Assembly (NCBI GenBank): GCA_963703175.1
Contig: OY969794.1
Coordinates: 806,001 to 870,000 of the forward strand
Length of the DNA: 64,000 bases
Direction: 5' to 3'
Source: VRUE01 sp963703175
GTDB taxonomy: Bacteria > Actinomycetota > Thermoleophilia > Solirubrobacterales > 70-9
Shown: positions 1 through 8,188 of the stretch, in pieces
Layout of the letters: each line of letters starts with the position of its first letter
How positions within the stretch are numbered: the stretch's first letter is position 1
Program-made: the position numbers and the translations under genes
The notes under the pieces: model-generated
The model's input: only the letters and a program-made list of their open reading frames with translations
Databases searched by the model: none
What the model was told of the DNA's origin: nothing

Positions 1-1035
1 AAGACCGGCGTCGCCCTCAAGCAGATCGGCAAGTTCGAAAGCCCGGTCTATGTCGCCGGTGCCCCCGGTTACCCCAAGCTGCTTTTCGTGGTCGAGCAGG
101 GCGGGACGGTGCGGATCCTGCGCGGCGGGCACGAGCTGGCTCGTCCCTTCCTCGACATCCACGACCTGATCTCCTCCGGCGGCGAGCGCGGTCTGCTCTC
201 GATCGCCTTTCCGCCCGACTACAAGAGCAGCGGCCGCTTCTACGTCTACGAGACCGACCCGCGGGGGAACATCAGGATTGACGAGTTCAAACGCAAGAGC
301 GCGACGCAAGCCGCGCGGGGCTCCCGTCGCGCAGTAGTGCGGATACCCCACCCAATCAACTCCAATCACAACGGCGGCCAGCTCCAATTCCTCGGCAACT
401 TCCTCTACTTCGGCACCGGAGACGGGGGCTCGGGGGGCGATCCGCCTAACAACGCGCAGGATCGCCAAAGCCCGCTCGGCAAGCTGCTGTGGATCGACCC
501 TCGCCAAGCCGACGCCAGGCCGGAGATCTACAGCTACGGCCTGCGCAATCCTTTCCGCTTCTCCTTCGACCGGGTGACGGAACCGGGCCAGCCGCGGATT
601 GTGATCGGCGACGTCGGCCAGAACCGCTTCGAGGAGGTCGACTACACCACGGTCGCCGCGGCGCAGGGCGCCAACTTCGGTTGGGACGCCTTCGAGGGAT
701 TCGCCCCCTATGAAGACGAAAACAGCGGCACCGACGATCCGGGTGGAACCGTCAAACCGATCTTCGCCTACCCGCACGAGCGTGGCGGCAGCTGCGCGAT
801 CGTCGGCGGCTACGTGGTCGCCGACAAGCACCTCCCCGCGCTTTACAAGCGCTACGTCTACGCCGACCTCTGCGAGAGCGAGCTGCGCAGCCTCGTCCCC
901 GATCTGGGCGGAGCGAGCCACGAGCACAAGCTTGGTCTCAGCGTCTCCGAACCCAGCTCCTTTGGCGAAGACGAGCGCCATCGGGTCTATGTCTGCTCGC
1001 TCCACGGACCGGTCTACCGACTTGTTCCGCGCTAA
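1..1035 (+). CDS. PQQ-type soluble sugar dehydrogenase, 5' truncated by window
   Basis: This is a six-bladed beta-propeller enzyme of the glucose/sorbosone dehydrogenase (GSDH) family, which oxidises aldoses with pyrroloquinoline quinone, usually outside the cytoplasm. The frame is open from base 1, so the start and any signal peptide lie upstream; 344 residues are visible. The GTG at 88 is internal, because codons before it already encode family sequence (GKFESPVYVAGAPG). Family marks include GGQLQF, YFGTGDGGSGGDPPNNAQD and GLRNPFRFSFD. A Cys pair near the C-terminus (GSCAIVGG and DLCESEL) could form a disulphide. The substrate cannot be read from the sequence. Confidence 0.9.
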   Translation, partial: KTGVALKQIGKFESPVYVAGAPGYPKLLFVVEQGGTVRILRGGHELARPFLDIHDLISSGGERGLLSIAFPPDYKSSGRFYVYETDPRGNIRIDEFKRKSATQAARGSRRAVVRIPHPINSNHNGGQLQFLGNFLYFGTGDGGSGGDPPNNAQDRQSPLGKLLWIDPRQADARPEIYSYGLRNPFRFSFDRVTEPGQPRIVIGDVGQNRFEEVDYTTVAAAQGANFGWDAFEGFAPYEDENSGTDDPGGTVKPIFAYPHERGGSCAIVGGYVVADKHLPALYKRYVYADLCESELRSLVPDLGGASHEHKLGLSVSEPSSFGEDERHRVYVCSLHGPVYRLVPR

Positions 1036-1057
1036 GGTTGGCTGACCAGCCAACTTT
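1034..1057 (+). terminator. Hairpin at the sugar dehydrogenase stop codon; also an operator-like dyad
   Basis: The stop codon runs into a perfect dyad, GTTGGCTG-AC-CAGCCAAC (1037-1054), extended by AA/TT pairs. It could act as a terminator, although no clean T-run follows. Because near-identical dyads occur upstream of two other genes in the window (17409 and 22748), a regulator site in front of the aldehyde dehydrogenase is equally possible. Confidence 0.45.
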
Positions 1058-1073
1058 GAAAGGGAGCGGTCAG

Positions 1074-2657
1074 GTGGAGAGCGGAACTGCACAGCAGAGC
1101 GAGACGACCACCAACGGGGCGAGCTCCAACGGGGGCGGTGCCGAGCGAATCGAGGTTCTCAACCCGGCAACCGGAGCGACAGTCGGCAGCATCGCGGTCG
1201 ACTCCCCCGAGAGCATCGCCAAGACCGCGGCGCGGGTGCGTGCCAACCAGGCCGAATGGGAGGCGCTCGGAATCGAGGGCCGCTATCACTGGCTTGGCAG
1301 GCTGCGCGACTGGATCCTCGACAACACCGAGCAGATCGCCGACACGATGCAGGCCGAAACCGGCAAGGTGCGGTCCGACGTCTCCCTCGATCTGAGCTAC
1401 GTCGCCGACCTGATCAACTTCTACGGCACCAAGGCCGCGAAGTACATCGGCGACGAGACCGTGCGCCCCCACTCGCCACTGCTGGCCTCGAAGAAGCTCC
1501 TGGTCCAGTACCGACCCCAGCCTGTGGTCGGCGTGATCAGCCCCTGGAACTTCCCGCTCGCGATGGGGCTCGGCGACTCGATTCCCGCCCTGCAGGCGGG
1601 CGCCGCGGTCGTCGTCAAGCCCTCTGAGTTCACCCCGCTCAGCATGATCGAAGTCGTCAAGGCCTGGAAGGAGGAGATCGGCGCCCCGGACGTCTTCGAC
1701 TGCGTGCTCGGCACCGGCGAAGCCGGTAGCGCGCTAATCGACCATGTCGACTACATCCAGTTCACCGGCTCTGACCGGACTGGCCGCAAAGTGATGAGCC
1801 GCGCCGCTGAGACCCTGACCCCAGTCAGTCTCGAGCTGGGCGGCAAGGACCCGATGATCGTCCTCGCCGACGCCGACGTCGACCGCGCCGCCAACGCCGC
1901 GGCGTGGGGCGGGATGGTGAACTCCGGTCAGCTCTGCATCTCGGTCGAGCGGGTCTACGTCGAGGAGCCCGTCTACGACGAGTTCGTCGCCAAGCTGACT
2001 AAGGAGGTCAGCGGCCTGCGCCAGGGCGCCGACGGCAAGAAGCCCGAGAAGGATGTTGGCGCGATGACCTCGCCGAACCAGACCGCGATCGTCGAAGACC
2101 AGGTCAACGACGCGCTCGCCAGTGGAGCCCGTGCGCTGACCGGCGGCAAGAAAGTGGACGGACCGGGTGACTACTTCGAGCCGACGGTCCTGGTCGACGT
2201 CGACCACTCAATGAAGGTGATGCGCGATGAGACCTTCGGCCCGGTTGTCGGGGTGATGAAGGTGCGCGACTCCGAGCAGGCGCTCGAGCTCGCCAACGAC
2301 ACGCGCTACGGGCTCGCCGCCTCGGTCTTCGGCGAGAAGGGTCGGGCCGAGAAGATCGCGCGGCGGATCGAGGCTGGCTCGGTGAACGTCAACGACGTGA
2401 TCATCAACATGGCGGCGATGAGCGTCCCGATGGGCGGCTGGAAGCAGTCCGGGATCGGCTACCGCCACGGCGAGTACGGAATCAAGAAGTACTGCCGCGC
2501 CGAGTCGATCGTCGTCAGCCGCTTCGGGGGCAAGCGCGAACCGAACTGGTTCCCATACACCAAGTCGCGCCGCGGCCTCGTCGCCCGTGTCCAGCGCGGC
2601 TTCGGCGCGCGCGACTGGCGCCGCCGCCTCGGCAGGAGGCCACGGAAGCGCGCCTGA
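1074..2657 (+). CDS. NAD(P)-dependent aldehyde dehydrogenase (succinate-semialdehyde dehydrogenase-like)
   Basis: This enzyme oxidises an aldehyde to the acid with NAD(P)+. The order of motifs is that of the ALDH superfamily: PWNFPLAMG (cofactor fold), FTGSDRTGRKV, the general-base Glu in LELGGKDP, and the catalytic Cys in NSGQLCISVERV. The GTG at 1074 is chosen because AAGGGAG lies 7 nt upstream; the TTG at 1038 would add 12 residues, has no such site and lies inside a hairpin. The protein is 527 residues, slightly long, with an Arg-rich tail after about residue 495. It follows the sugar dehydrogenase by 38 nt. The substrate is not determinable; the class resembles succinate-semialdehyde or aromatic aldehyde dehydrogenases. 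Confidence 0.92.
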   Translation: MESGTAQQSETTTNGASSNGGGAERIEVLNPATGATVGSIAVDSPESIAKTAARVRANQAEWEALGIEGRYHWLGRLRDWILDNTEQIADTMQAETGKVRSDVSLDLSYVADLINFYGTKAAKYIGDETVRPHSPLLASKKLLVQYRPQPVVGVISPWNFPLAMGLGDSIPALQAGAAVVVKPSEFTPLSMIEVVKAWKEEIGAPDVFDCVLGTGEAGSALIDHVDYIQFTGSDRTGRKVMSRAAETLTPVSLELGGKDPMIVLADADVDRAANAAAWGGMVNSGQLCISVERVYVEEPVYDEFVAKLTKEVSGLRQGADGKKPEKDVGAMTSPNQTAIVEDQVNDALASGARALTGGKKVDGPGDYFEPTVLVDVDHSMKVMRDETFGPVVGVMKVRDSEQALELANDTRYGLAASVFGEKGRAEKIARRIEAGSVNVNDVIINMAAMSVPMGGWKQSGIGYRHGEYGIKKYCRAESIVVSRFGGKREPNWFPYTKSRRGLVARVQRGFGARDWRRRLGRRPRKRA

Positions 2658-2733
2658 CGGCGTCCTCAGTCGTTCGGCTCGGGTCACGCACGAGAGTGCG
2701 CTCCCCTCGCCTCACTCCCTGCGTCCTGGTCAG
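2657..2733 (+). repeat. Dispersed repeat family 4, copy 1
   Basis: This ~77-bp sequence starts on the last base of the aldehyde dehydrogenase stop codon and matches 23448-23526 (read on the minus strand) over nearly its whole length. Both copies carry GGGTCACGCAC and CTCCCTGCGTCCT around a hairpin (here ACGCAC-GAGA-GTGCGC at 2686-2701). In both, the repeat follows a gene's 3' end in the same relative orientation. Confidence 0.75.
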
Positions 2734-2776
2734 CCGCACTTCCGTGGCCTCCTGCTGGTGAATAGCCTTCATCGCG

Positions 2777-3940
2777 ATGGCCGACTTCGCCGACTATTAC
2801 CGCGAGATCTATGCCCGTGGCCTCGGGGGAGAGATCCCCTCGATCCCTGTCTCGATCGGAGAGTTGGAGGAACGCGCCGAAGCCGCAATGAAAGAGGGTG
2901 TTGCGAACTACGTCTTCGCGGCGGCCGGCGCGGAAGAGACGATGCGCGCCAACCGAGAGGCCCTCGACCGGCGCCAGATCGTGCCGCGGATGCTGCGCGA
3001 TGTCGCCACGCGCGACCTCTCCACGACGGTGCTCGGCACCAATATGCCAGCGCCACTGATGCTGGCGCCGATCGGCGTCCAGAGGGGCGTGCACGACGAG
3101 GGCGAGCTGGCGACGGCGCGCGCCGCGGCGACGATCGGGGCGCCGATGATCGCCAGCACCGCTTCCGCCTTCACGCTGGAGGAGATCGCTGCGGCAAGCG
3201 GCGAGGGGCCTCGCTGGTTCCAGCTCTACTGGCCCAACGATCCCGGGCTACTGGAGAGCTTCGTCGGCCGCGCCGAGGCGGCGGGCTACGGCGCGATCGT
3301 GGTCACGGTCGACACCTTCATCCCAGGCTGGAAGCCACGCGACCTGCAGCAGGCGTGGCTGCCCTTCCTCGAAGGGATGGGCAACGCCAACTACTTCCAA
3401 GACCCGGTCTTCCGTGCGGGCCTGGAGAAGACTCCGGAGGAAGACCAGGGCGCCGCCACGGGCGCCTACCTGGGGGTTCTGGCCAACCCGTCGCTGACCT
3501 GGGATGACCTACCGCAGCTGCGCGAGCTAACCTCGCTGCCGATCCTGATTAAGGGCGTCCAGCACGTCGACGACGCCCGTGAGGCAGTGCGGCGCGGTCT
3601 CGACGGAATCATCGTCTCCAACCACGGCGCCCGCCAGGTCGACGGCGCAATCGGCTCGCTCGATGCGCTCGGACCGATCGCCGAGGCGGTCGGCGACGAG
3701 CTGGCAATTCTCTTCGACAGCGGCGTCCGCAGCGGCGCCGATGTGATCAAGGCGCTCGCCCTCGGTGCCGACGCAGTCTGCCTCGGCCGTCCTTATCTCT
3801 GGGGCCTCGCCCTGGAAGGGCAGGCAGGCGTCGAAACCGTGCTGAAAATGATCCTCGGCGAGCTCGATCTGACGATGGCCCTCTGCGGCTACACCACCCC
3901 CGGGCAGCTCGATGCCGACGCCCTGCGGCCGCTTGGATGA
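2777..3940 (+). CDS. FMN-dependent alpha-hydroxy-acid oxidase, lactate 2-monooxygenase-like
   Basis: This is a TIM-barrel flavoprotein that oxidises L-2-hydroxy acids such as lactate; monooxygenase members release acetate, CO2 and water. The N-terminus (DYYREIYARGLGG), the PRML core, and the long central loop between about residues 190 and 235 resemble mycobacterial lactate 2-monooxygenase more than the shorter lactate oxidases. The catalytic His-Arg pair is in SNHGARQVDG (about residue 277), and FDSGVRSGADV and LGRPYLWG bind the FMN phosphate. The protein is 387 residues, close to the family length. It stands alone between an aldehyde dehydrogenase and a convergent secreted protein. Monooxygenase rather than dehydrogenase activity is inferred from resemblance. 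Confidence 0.88.
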   Translation: MADFADYYREIYARGLGGEIPSIPVSIGELEERAEAAMKEGVANYVFAAAGAEETMRANREALDRRQIVPRMLRDVATRDLSTTVLGTNMPAPLMLAPIGVQRGVHDEGELATARAAATIGAPMIASTASAFTLEEIAAASGEGPRWFQLYWPNDPGLLESFVGRAEAAGYGAIVVTVDTFIPGWKPRDLQQAWLPFLEGMGNANYFQDPVFRAGLEKTPEEDQGAATGAYLGVLANPSLTWDDLPQLRELTSLPILIKGVQHVDDAREAVRRGLDGIIVSNHGARQVDGAIGSLDALGPIAEAVGDELAILFDSGVRSGADVIKALALGADAVCLGRPYLWGLALEGQAGVETVLKMILGELDLTMALCGYTTPGQLDADALRPLG

Positions 3941-3950
3941 GCCGCCTCGA

Positions 3951-4820
3951 TCAGCAGTGAGCGGCAATCTGGGATTCGGCCTGTGACTGGGCCGTCTTGG
4001 TCTGCGCTTCCACGGCCTGCAAGCCGGCCCTCTGTTCGAGCAACGGCGCCTGCGCTTTCTGATCCGCGGCCAAGTCCCGCTTCGTCGAGTCCTTCATCGA
4101 CTTCAGTCGCAGATTCGTCCTGCGCTTCGTCGCCAGCAAGGAGCGCATCTTCTGGCGCCGCACATAGCCGGGGATCCCGTGGCGCCGGGAGAGCTCGCGC
4201 ACGGCCAACTTCCATTGGGTGAGGAACTTTTCCCAGCGCTGGTCGAGCGCTGCAAGGCGTGCTTCGTCAGCGGTCACTTCACTGCTCGGCTTCGCCAACT
4301 TTTCGCTGTTTTTGGTCAGTTCGCCGGCGACTTTCGCGAGCTGCGGCCCCACCGCTTCCTTGGCGACGATCGCCTCGCCACATTCGCGATTGGAGGTGAT
4401 TGCAGCAGCGGGATCGATTCGAAAGCGGTAACGGTCGCCGACACAACCGTCGTTATGGATCTCGAAGTAGTAGCGGCCCGCTGCCAGGGTCGTTTTCAGA
4501 TGTTCGACTTCGTTGAGACCTCCCGAGTGGAACAACTGAAGTTCCTTCCCGTCTTTGTCACGCAGTTCGATATGAGCAGCGCCACAACCGGCGACGAGGG
4601 TCGCCGAGAAGTCCATCTGGCTGTAGCTACGAACATAGAAGAGGTACCAATCGATGTCATTGTTGGTCTCGAACGTAGCGGTGTAGTCCGTGCCTCCGGA
4701 AAGGGGCCCGTAGGCCGTGTCTCGCGTGTCGTTCGGCTCGAACTCGCCTGCCGCAGATGCGCTCGACGCGAATACCAGCAGGGCTACGGCGCAAGCCGCG
4801 ATGCCAGATAGAAACCTCAT
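3951..4820 (-). CDS. Secreted protein with pre-peptidase-like domain and C-terminal coiled coil
   Basis: A clear signal peptide (AVALLVFASSASA, cleavage near residue 23) is followed by EPNDTRDTA and an all-beta domain ending near residue 140. The EPND start and the DIDWYLFYV and GRYYFEIHNDG segments resemble bacterial pre-peptidase C-terminal domains, which are found on secreted proteins. Cys pairs are present in the beta domain. Residues about 155-289 are charged and helical, rich in Lys, Ala and Gln, and probably form a coiled coil. No catalytic domain is present, so an envelope-binding or structural role is likely. The stop is 11 nt from the stop of the convergent flavoprotein gene. Confidence 0.75.
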   Translation of the reverse strand: MRFLSGIAACAVALLVFASSASAAGEFEPNDTRDTAYGPLSGGTDYTATFETNNDIDWYLFYVRSYSQMDFSATLVAGCGAAHIELRDKDGKELQLFHSGGLNEVEHLKTTLAAGRYYFEIHNDGCVGDRYRFRIDPAAAITSNRECGEAIVAKEAVGPQLAKVAGELTKNSEKLAKPSSEVTADEARLAALDQRWEKFLTQWKLAVRELSRRHGIPGYVRRQKMRSLLATKRRTNLRLKSMKDSTKRDLAADQKAQAPLLEQRAGLQAVEAQTKTAQSQAESQIAAHC

Positions 4821-4865
4821 AAGTACGCGAACCTATTCCAAATACGCACCTGGTGTCAACGTCAG

Positions 4866-6371
4866 CTAAGCGGGCGTCTCGATCTTGGGGAAGAGCGATG
4901 GGATGCGCTCGGTCTTCTGACCGCCGCGGCGAGAGCCGAGGGCGGACAGCTCACGTGAATCCTCGTCCAGGGCGATGAGCAACTGCTCGCCGGTTCGTGG
5001 CAGATAGGGGACGAGGAGCAGCGTCGTCACCCGCAGACCCTCGACGAGGTTGTAGAGCACTTCGTCGAGGCGCTCGGGGTCAGCCTCGTCCTTGGCCAGC
5101 TCCCAGGGGCGGGTCTCCTCGACGTAGCGATTGAGCCGTCGAACCAATTTCCAAGCTTCCTCCAGCGCCTGCGTCAGCTCAGCCCGGTCGAGCAGCTCGC
5201 TGAAGCGCTCGACGACGCCTTCGAAGTCCTCTGCAAGGACCGCGTCGACCTGAGCCACGGGGACAACGCCATCGCGGTAGCGCTCGACCATCGCCAGCAC
5301 GCGGCTGGCGAGGTTGCCGAAGTCGTTTGCCAGCTCGGTCTCATAACGGGACTCAAAGCCGGCGGTCGAGATCGAGCCGTCCTGGCCGAAGCTGACCTCG
5401 CGGAAGCAGTAGAAGCGCAGCGCGTCGGCGCCGAAGCGCTCTATCGCCTCGAACGGGTCGAGTACGTTGCCGAGCGACTTCGACATCTTTTTCTCACCCA
5501 TCATCAGGTAGCCATGGATCGCCATCCGCTGGGGCGGCTCGAGGTCTGCGGCCCAGAGCAGCGCAGGCCAGATCACCGCGTGGAACTTGAGGATGTCCTT
5601 GGCCATTACGTGCAGGCTGGCCGGCCAGAACCGTTCGGTCAGATCCTCGCCCTCGCGGGCGAAGGTGAGCGCGGTGACGTAGTTGAGCAGCGCGTCGAAC
5701 CAGACGTACATCCGCTGTTCGGGGTCCCAGGGCAGGCGCATCCCCCACTTCAGCTTCGGCCGCGAGAGCGAGACGTCCTCCAATCCGCCCTTGATGAAGG
5801 AGACCGCCTCGTTGCGACGGAAGTCCGGCACGACGAAATCGGGCCGCTCCGCGTAGAGCTCTTCGAGCCGGCCCTGGAAAGCGGAGAGACGGAAGAACCA
5901 GTTCTCCTCCTTCACTTTCTCCAGTGGGATCTCGTGGATCGGACAGGTCTCGCCAGGACCGAGCTCGCGCTCGGTTTTGAAGTCGGCGCAGCGCGGGCAG
6001 TACCAACCCTCGTAGGTGCCCTTGTCGACCCAGCCGTTGTCGTAGACCCGCTGGATGATCTCAGCGACCTTCTCGGCGTGACGCGGATCGGAGGTGCGGA
6101 TGAAGAAGTCGTTGCTGGCATCGATGACCGGCATCAGCGCTTCGAACTTGGCCGCGTTGCGGTCGGCCAACTCCTGCGGCGTCACACCCTCCCGCTCGGC
6201 CGCCGTCTCGATCGGCTCGCCGTGCTCGTCGGTGCCGGTGAGGAAGAACACGTCCTCGCCGCGCTGACGCATGTGCCGCGCGAGGATGTCGGCCGCCATC
6301 GTCGAGTAGGCATGACCGAGATGCGGCTCTGCGTTGACGTAGTAGATCGGCGTGGTGACGTAGTAGGACAT
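4866..6371 (-). CDS. metG: Methionyl-tRNA synthetase
   Basis: This class I synthetase charges tRNA-Met in the cytoplasm. The HIGH box is PHLGHAYST (about residue 15) and the KMSKS box is EKKMSKSLGN (about residue 298). The knuckle between them has CPRC and then CPIH, so the last zinc ligand position is His rather than Cys. An anticodon-binding helical domain follows. At 501 residues it is the short form lacking the C-terminal tRNA-binding extension. In many actinobacteria metG sits beside rsmI; here rsmI lies upstream on the same strand, with one opposite-strand gene between them. Confidence 0.96.
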   Translation of the reverse strand: MSYYVTTPIYYVNAEPHLGHAYSTMAADILARHMRQRGEDVFFLTGTDEHGEPIETAAEREGVTPQELADRNAAKFEALMPVIDASNDFFIRTSDPRHAEKVAEIIQRVYDNGWVDKGTYEGWYCPRCADFKTERELGPGETCPIHEIPLEKVKEENWFFRLSAFQGRLEELYAERPDFVVPDFRRNEAVSFIKGGLEDVSLSRPKLKWGMRLPWDPEQRMYVWFDALLNYVTALTFAREGEDLTERFWPASLHVMAKDILKFHAVIWPALLWAADLEPPQRMAIHGYLMMGEKKMSKSLGNVLDPFEAIERFGADALRFYCFREVSFGQDGSISTAGFESRYETELANDFGNLASRVLAMVERYRDGVVPVAQVDAVLAEDFEGVVERFSELLDRAELTQALEEAWKLVRRLNRYVEETRPWELAKDEADPERLDEVLYNLVEGLRVTTLLLVPYLPRTGEQLLIALDEDSRELSALGSRRGGQKTERIPSLFPKIETPA

Positions 6372-6559
6372 CTACCGCAGGCTATCCGCGAGGCACTCGG
6401 CTGGCCACGCGCCCACGAGAGTGCCATCTCTTGATGTAGAAACACAAGAGTATTTAAGTAATTTGTTCATTTCGATATGGTGGCGCAGCTTGGCGGCGGC
6501 CCAATCAAGCCGACCGCCCCCTACAGACGGCGAATGCGAGAGATGAGGGTGGCAGACGA
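6372..6559. other. Divergent intergenic region between metG and a secreted-protein gene
   Basis: This 188-bp stretch contains a conspicuously AT-rich patch at about 6430-6480, unlike its surroundings. A possible forward promoter reads TTGATG at 6432 and TTAAGT 17 nt later. No RNA gene or repeat was recognised. Confidence 0.3.
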
Positions 6560-7156
6560 ATGAAAAAACTGTTCTTGGGCTTGATGCTCGCGGCGGTCGC
6601 TTCGCTTGCGATCGCGGGGTCGGCAAGCGCTGCTGAATTCGAAACCTTCGTCGGTTGCGACGACCTCGCAGAAACCCCGGTCCCCGCCCACGTATGCCAG
6701 ATCGGGGACTTCCCCGGAGCCTATTTCGAGTCGGATGTCGATGCAGAATATGAAGTCTGCGTTGAATTCCCAGACGCGGTCGAACTTTGCGCAGAAGAAC
6801 AGTTCGCCGAAGCAGGAGTTCTCTTCGTAAACTCGATCACCAGCAACCAGGAAGGCGAACACCTGGTCACTTGGTACGTGGAAGGCGTGGAAGTCGGTTC
6901 CTGGGCCTTTCGCCTGGACCCCCCGGCCCCGCCGCCCCCGCCTCCGCCTCCGCCCCCTCCGGTGCCCTCCCTCCCAACGCCAGCAGCCACGCCCCCGCCC
7001 GCCGTCACTCCCGTCGCCTCGACGGGGTGTCTGAAGGCTCAGCAACGTGTCCGCAACCTCAAGAATCGGCTGCAGAACGCCAGCGGGCGCAAACAAAAGA
7101 CGAAGCTCCGCAGCAAGCTGAGGACCGCACGGGCGACGGCAAGGCGCCTGTGTTGA
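6560..7156 (+). CDS. Small secreted protein with proline tract, function unknown
   Basis: The N-terminus MKKLFLGLMLAAVASLAIAGSASA is a standard signal peptide, so the product is exported. Residues about 25-120 form an acidic domain with four Cys (VGCDD, HVCQI, VCVEF, ELCAE), suggesting two disulphides. A run of about 11 prolines at residues 120-135 separates it from a basic Lys/Arg-rich tail with two more Cys. The acidic-head, basic-tail arrangement is common in secreted proteins of this bacterial order. The family is not recognised. The gene interrupts the rsmI-metG arrangement on the opposite strand. Confidence 0.75.
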   Translation: MKKLFLGLMLAAVASLAIAGSASAAEFETFVGCDDLAETPVPAHVCQIGDFPGAYFESDVDAEYEVCVEFPDAVELCAEEQFAEAGVLFVNSITSNQEGEHLVTWYVEGVEVGSWAFRLDPPAPPPPPPPPPPPVPSLPTPAATPPPAVTPVASTGCLKAQQRVRNLKNRLQNASGRKQKTKLRSKLRTARATARRLC

Positions 7157-7183
7157 CCGATATCGCGAAATAGATCGCGAGAG

Positions 7184-8011
7184 CTACTTGCGTGGCTCGC
7201 GGCCGGTTAGCGCCCGGTAGAGGTCGTTGGCACGGGTGCCGGTCAACGCCGCGACGACGCTTGCGGCGGCGCGTGGGCGGGCACCTGACTGGACTAGGTG
7301 CCGCAGCGCATCGACGGCAAAGCCGACGTCTTTGTCGTGATCGTCGGCGGAGGCCGGGGCGATCACAAGCACGATCTCTCCCTTGACGTCGCCGCGGAAA
7401 CGCCGCGCCAGCTCAGACAGCGTGCCGCGCGAGATCTCCTCGTGCATCTTGGTCAGCTCGCGGCAGACAGCGGCAGGGCGATCGGCGGCGATCGCGGCCA
7501 GGGCGGCGAGCGAGTCGCCGACCCGGCGCGGCGACTCGAAAGCAACCACGGTCTCGGTCGAGCGCAGCACCCGCTCCATCTCACCGGAGCGCTTGGGCAG
7601 GAAGCCCTCGAAGCGCCAGCGGTCGGTCGGCAGGCCGGAGGCAACCAGCGCCACCGGCACCACGGAAGGGCCCGGCAACACGGTGACATCGAGGTTGCGG
7701 TCGATGCAGCGGCGGATCAGGCGGAAGCCGGGGTTGGAGATCGCCGGCATACCGGCGTCGGAGACGAGGGCGACGTTCTCACCCCGTTCGATCCGCTGCG
7801 CCAGCTCGATTGCCCGCGGCGCTTCGTTGCCCTCGTGGATCGAGATCAGTTGCGGCGCCGGGCGGATGCCGAGCTTGTCGAGCAGCCCGCCGGTGCGGCG
7901 GGTGTCCTCGCAGGCGATGTAGTCGGCGGCAACGAGCGCATCCCGCACGCGGATCGTGATGTCGTCGAGGTTGCCGATCGGGGTCGGACAGACGATCAGT
8001 GACCCCGGCAT
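7184..8011 (-). CDS. rsmI: 16S rRNA (cytidine-1402-2'-O)-methyltransferase
   Basis: RsmI methylates the ribose of C1402 in the 16S rRNA decoding centre using S-adenosylmethionine. It is a tetrapyrrole-methylase fold enzyme with VCPTPIGNLDDIT at the N-terminus, ACEDTRRTGGLLDKLGI, and SDAGMPAISNPG. The start at 8011 is preferred because family homology begins at once (MPGSLIVC) and AGGAG/GGGAAGG lie just upstream. An open extension to 8074 adds 21 unlike residues overlapping a long palindrome. The predicted protein is 275 residues, the usual size. Confidence 0.94.
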   Translation of the reverse strand: MPGSLIVCPTPIGNLDDITIRVRDALVAADYIACEDTRRTGGLLDKLGIRPAPQLISIHEGNEAPRAIELAQRIERGENVALVSDAGMPAISNPGFRLIRRCIDRNLDVTVLPGPSVVPVALVASGLPTDRWRFEGFLPKRSGEMERVLRSTETVVAFESPRRVGDSLAALAAIAADRPAAVCRELTKMHEEISRGTLSELARRFRGDVKGEIVLVIAPASADDHDKDVGFAVDALRHLVQSGARPRAAASVVAALTGTRANDLYRALTGREPRK

Positions 8012-8030
8012 CAGCCTTCCCGCTCCTGAT

Positions 8031-8188
8031 GGTCGATCCACGATTGACGTGCCCGCGGGGGCGTGACTGGCCAAGCTGGGCGGTGCGCGCGGCCGCTGCG
8101 CGTAGCAGCGCTACGCGCGAGGTCGTGGGTGCCGATCCAGCGCCGCGCCAGGCATGTCATCCGTGGGTGCGTGAATTGTGGATCGATC
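8031..8188. repeat. Long imperfect palindrome, family 3, copy 1
   Basis: The outer arms 8031-8049 and 8170-8188 match at 16 of 19 positions as inverted repeats. The centre 8098-8118 is GCGCGTAGC-AGC-GCTACGCGC. The right arm ends inside the stop codon of the ROK kinase gene (8187-8189). The central AGC loop and the flanking CTGGCCAAGC and GCCAGGC segments recur in the lon/hsp20 spacer. Confidence 0.7.

Noticed and set aside
2587..3507. 306-codon forward frame over the flavoprotein gene
   Set aside because: Arg-rich translation in the wrong frame of a clear lactate-monooxygenase-like gene.
6930..6965. CCG/CCT run in the secreted protein as a slippage or phase-variation tract
   Set aside because: The units are mixed proline codons and keep the frame; a slipped triplet would only change the proline count.
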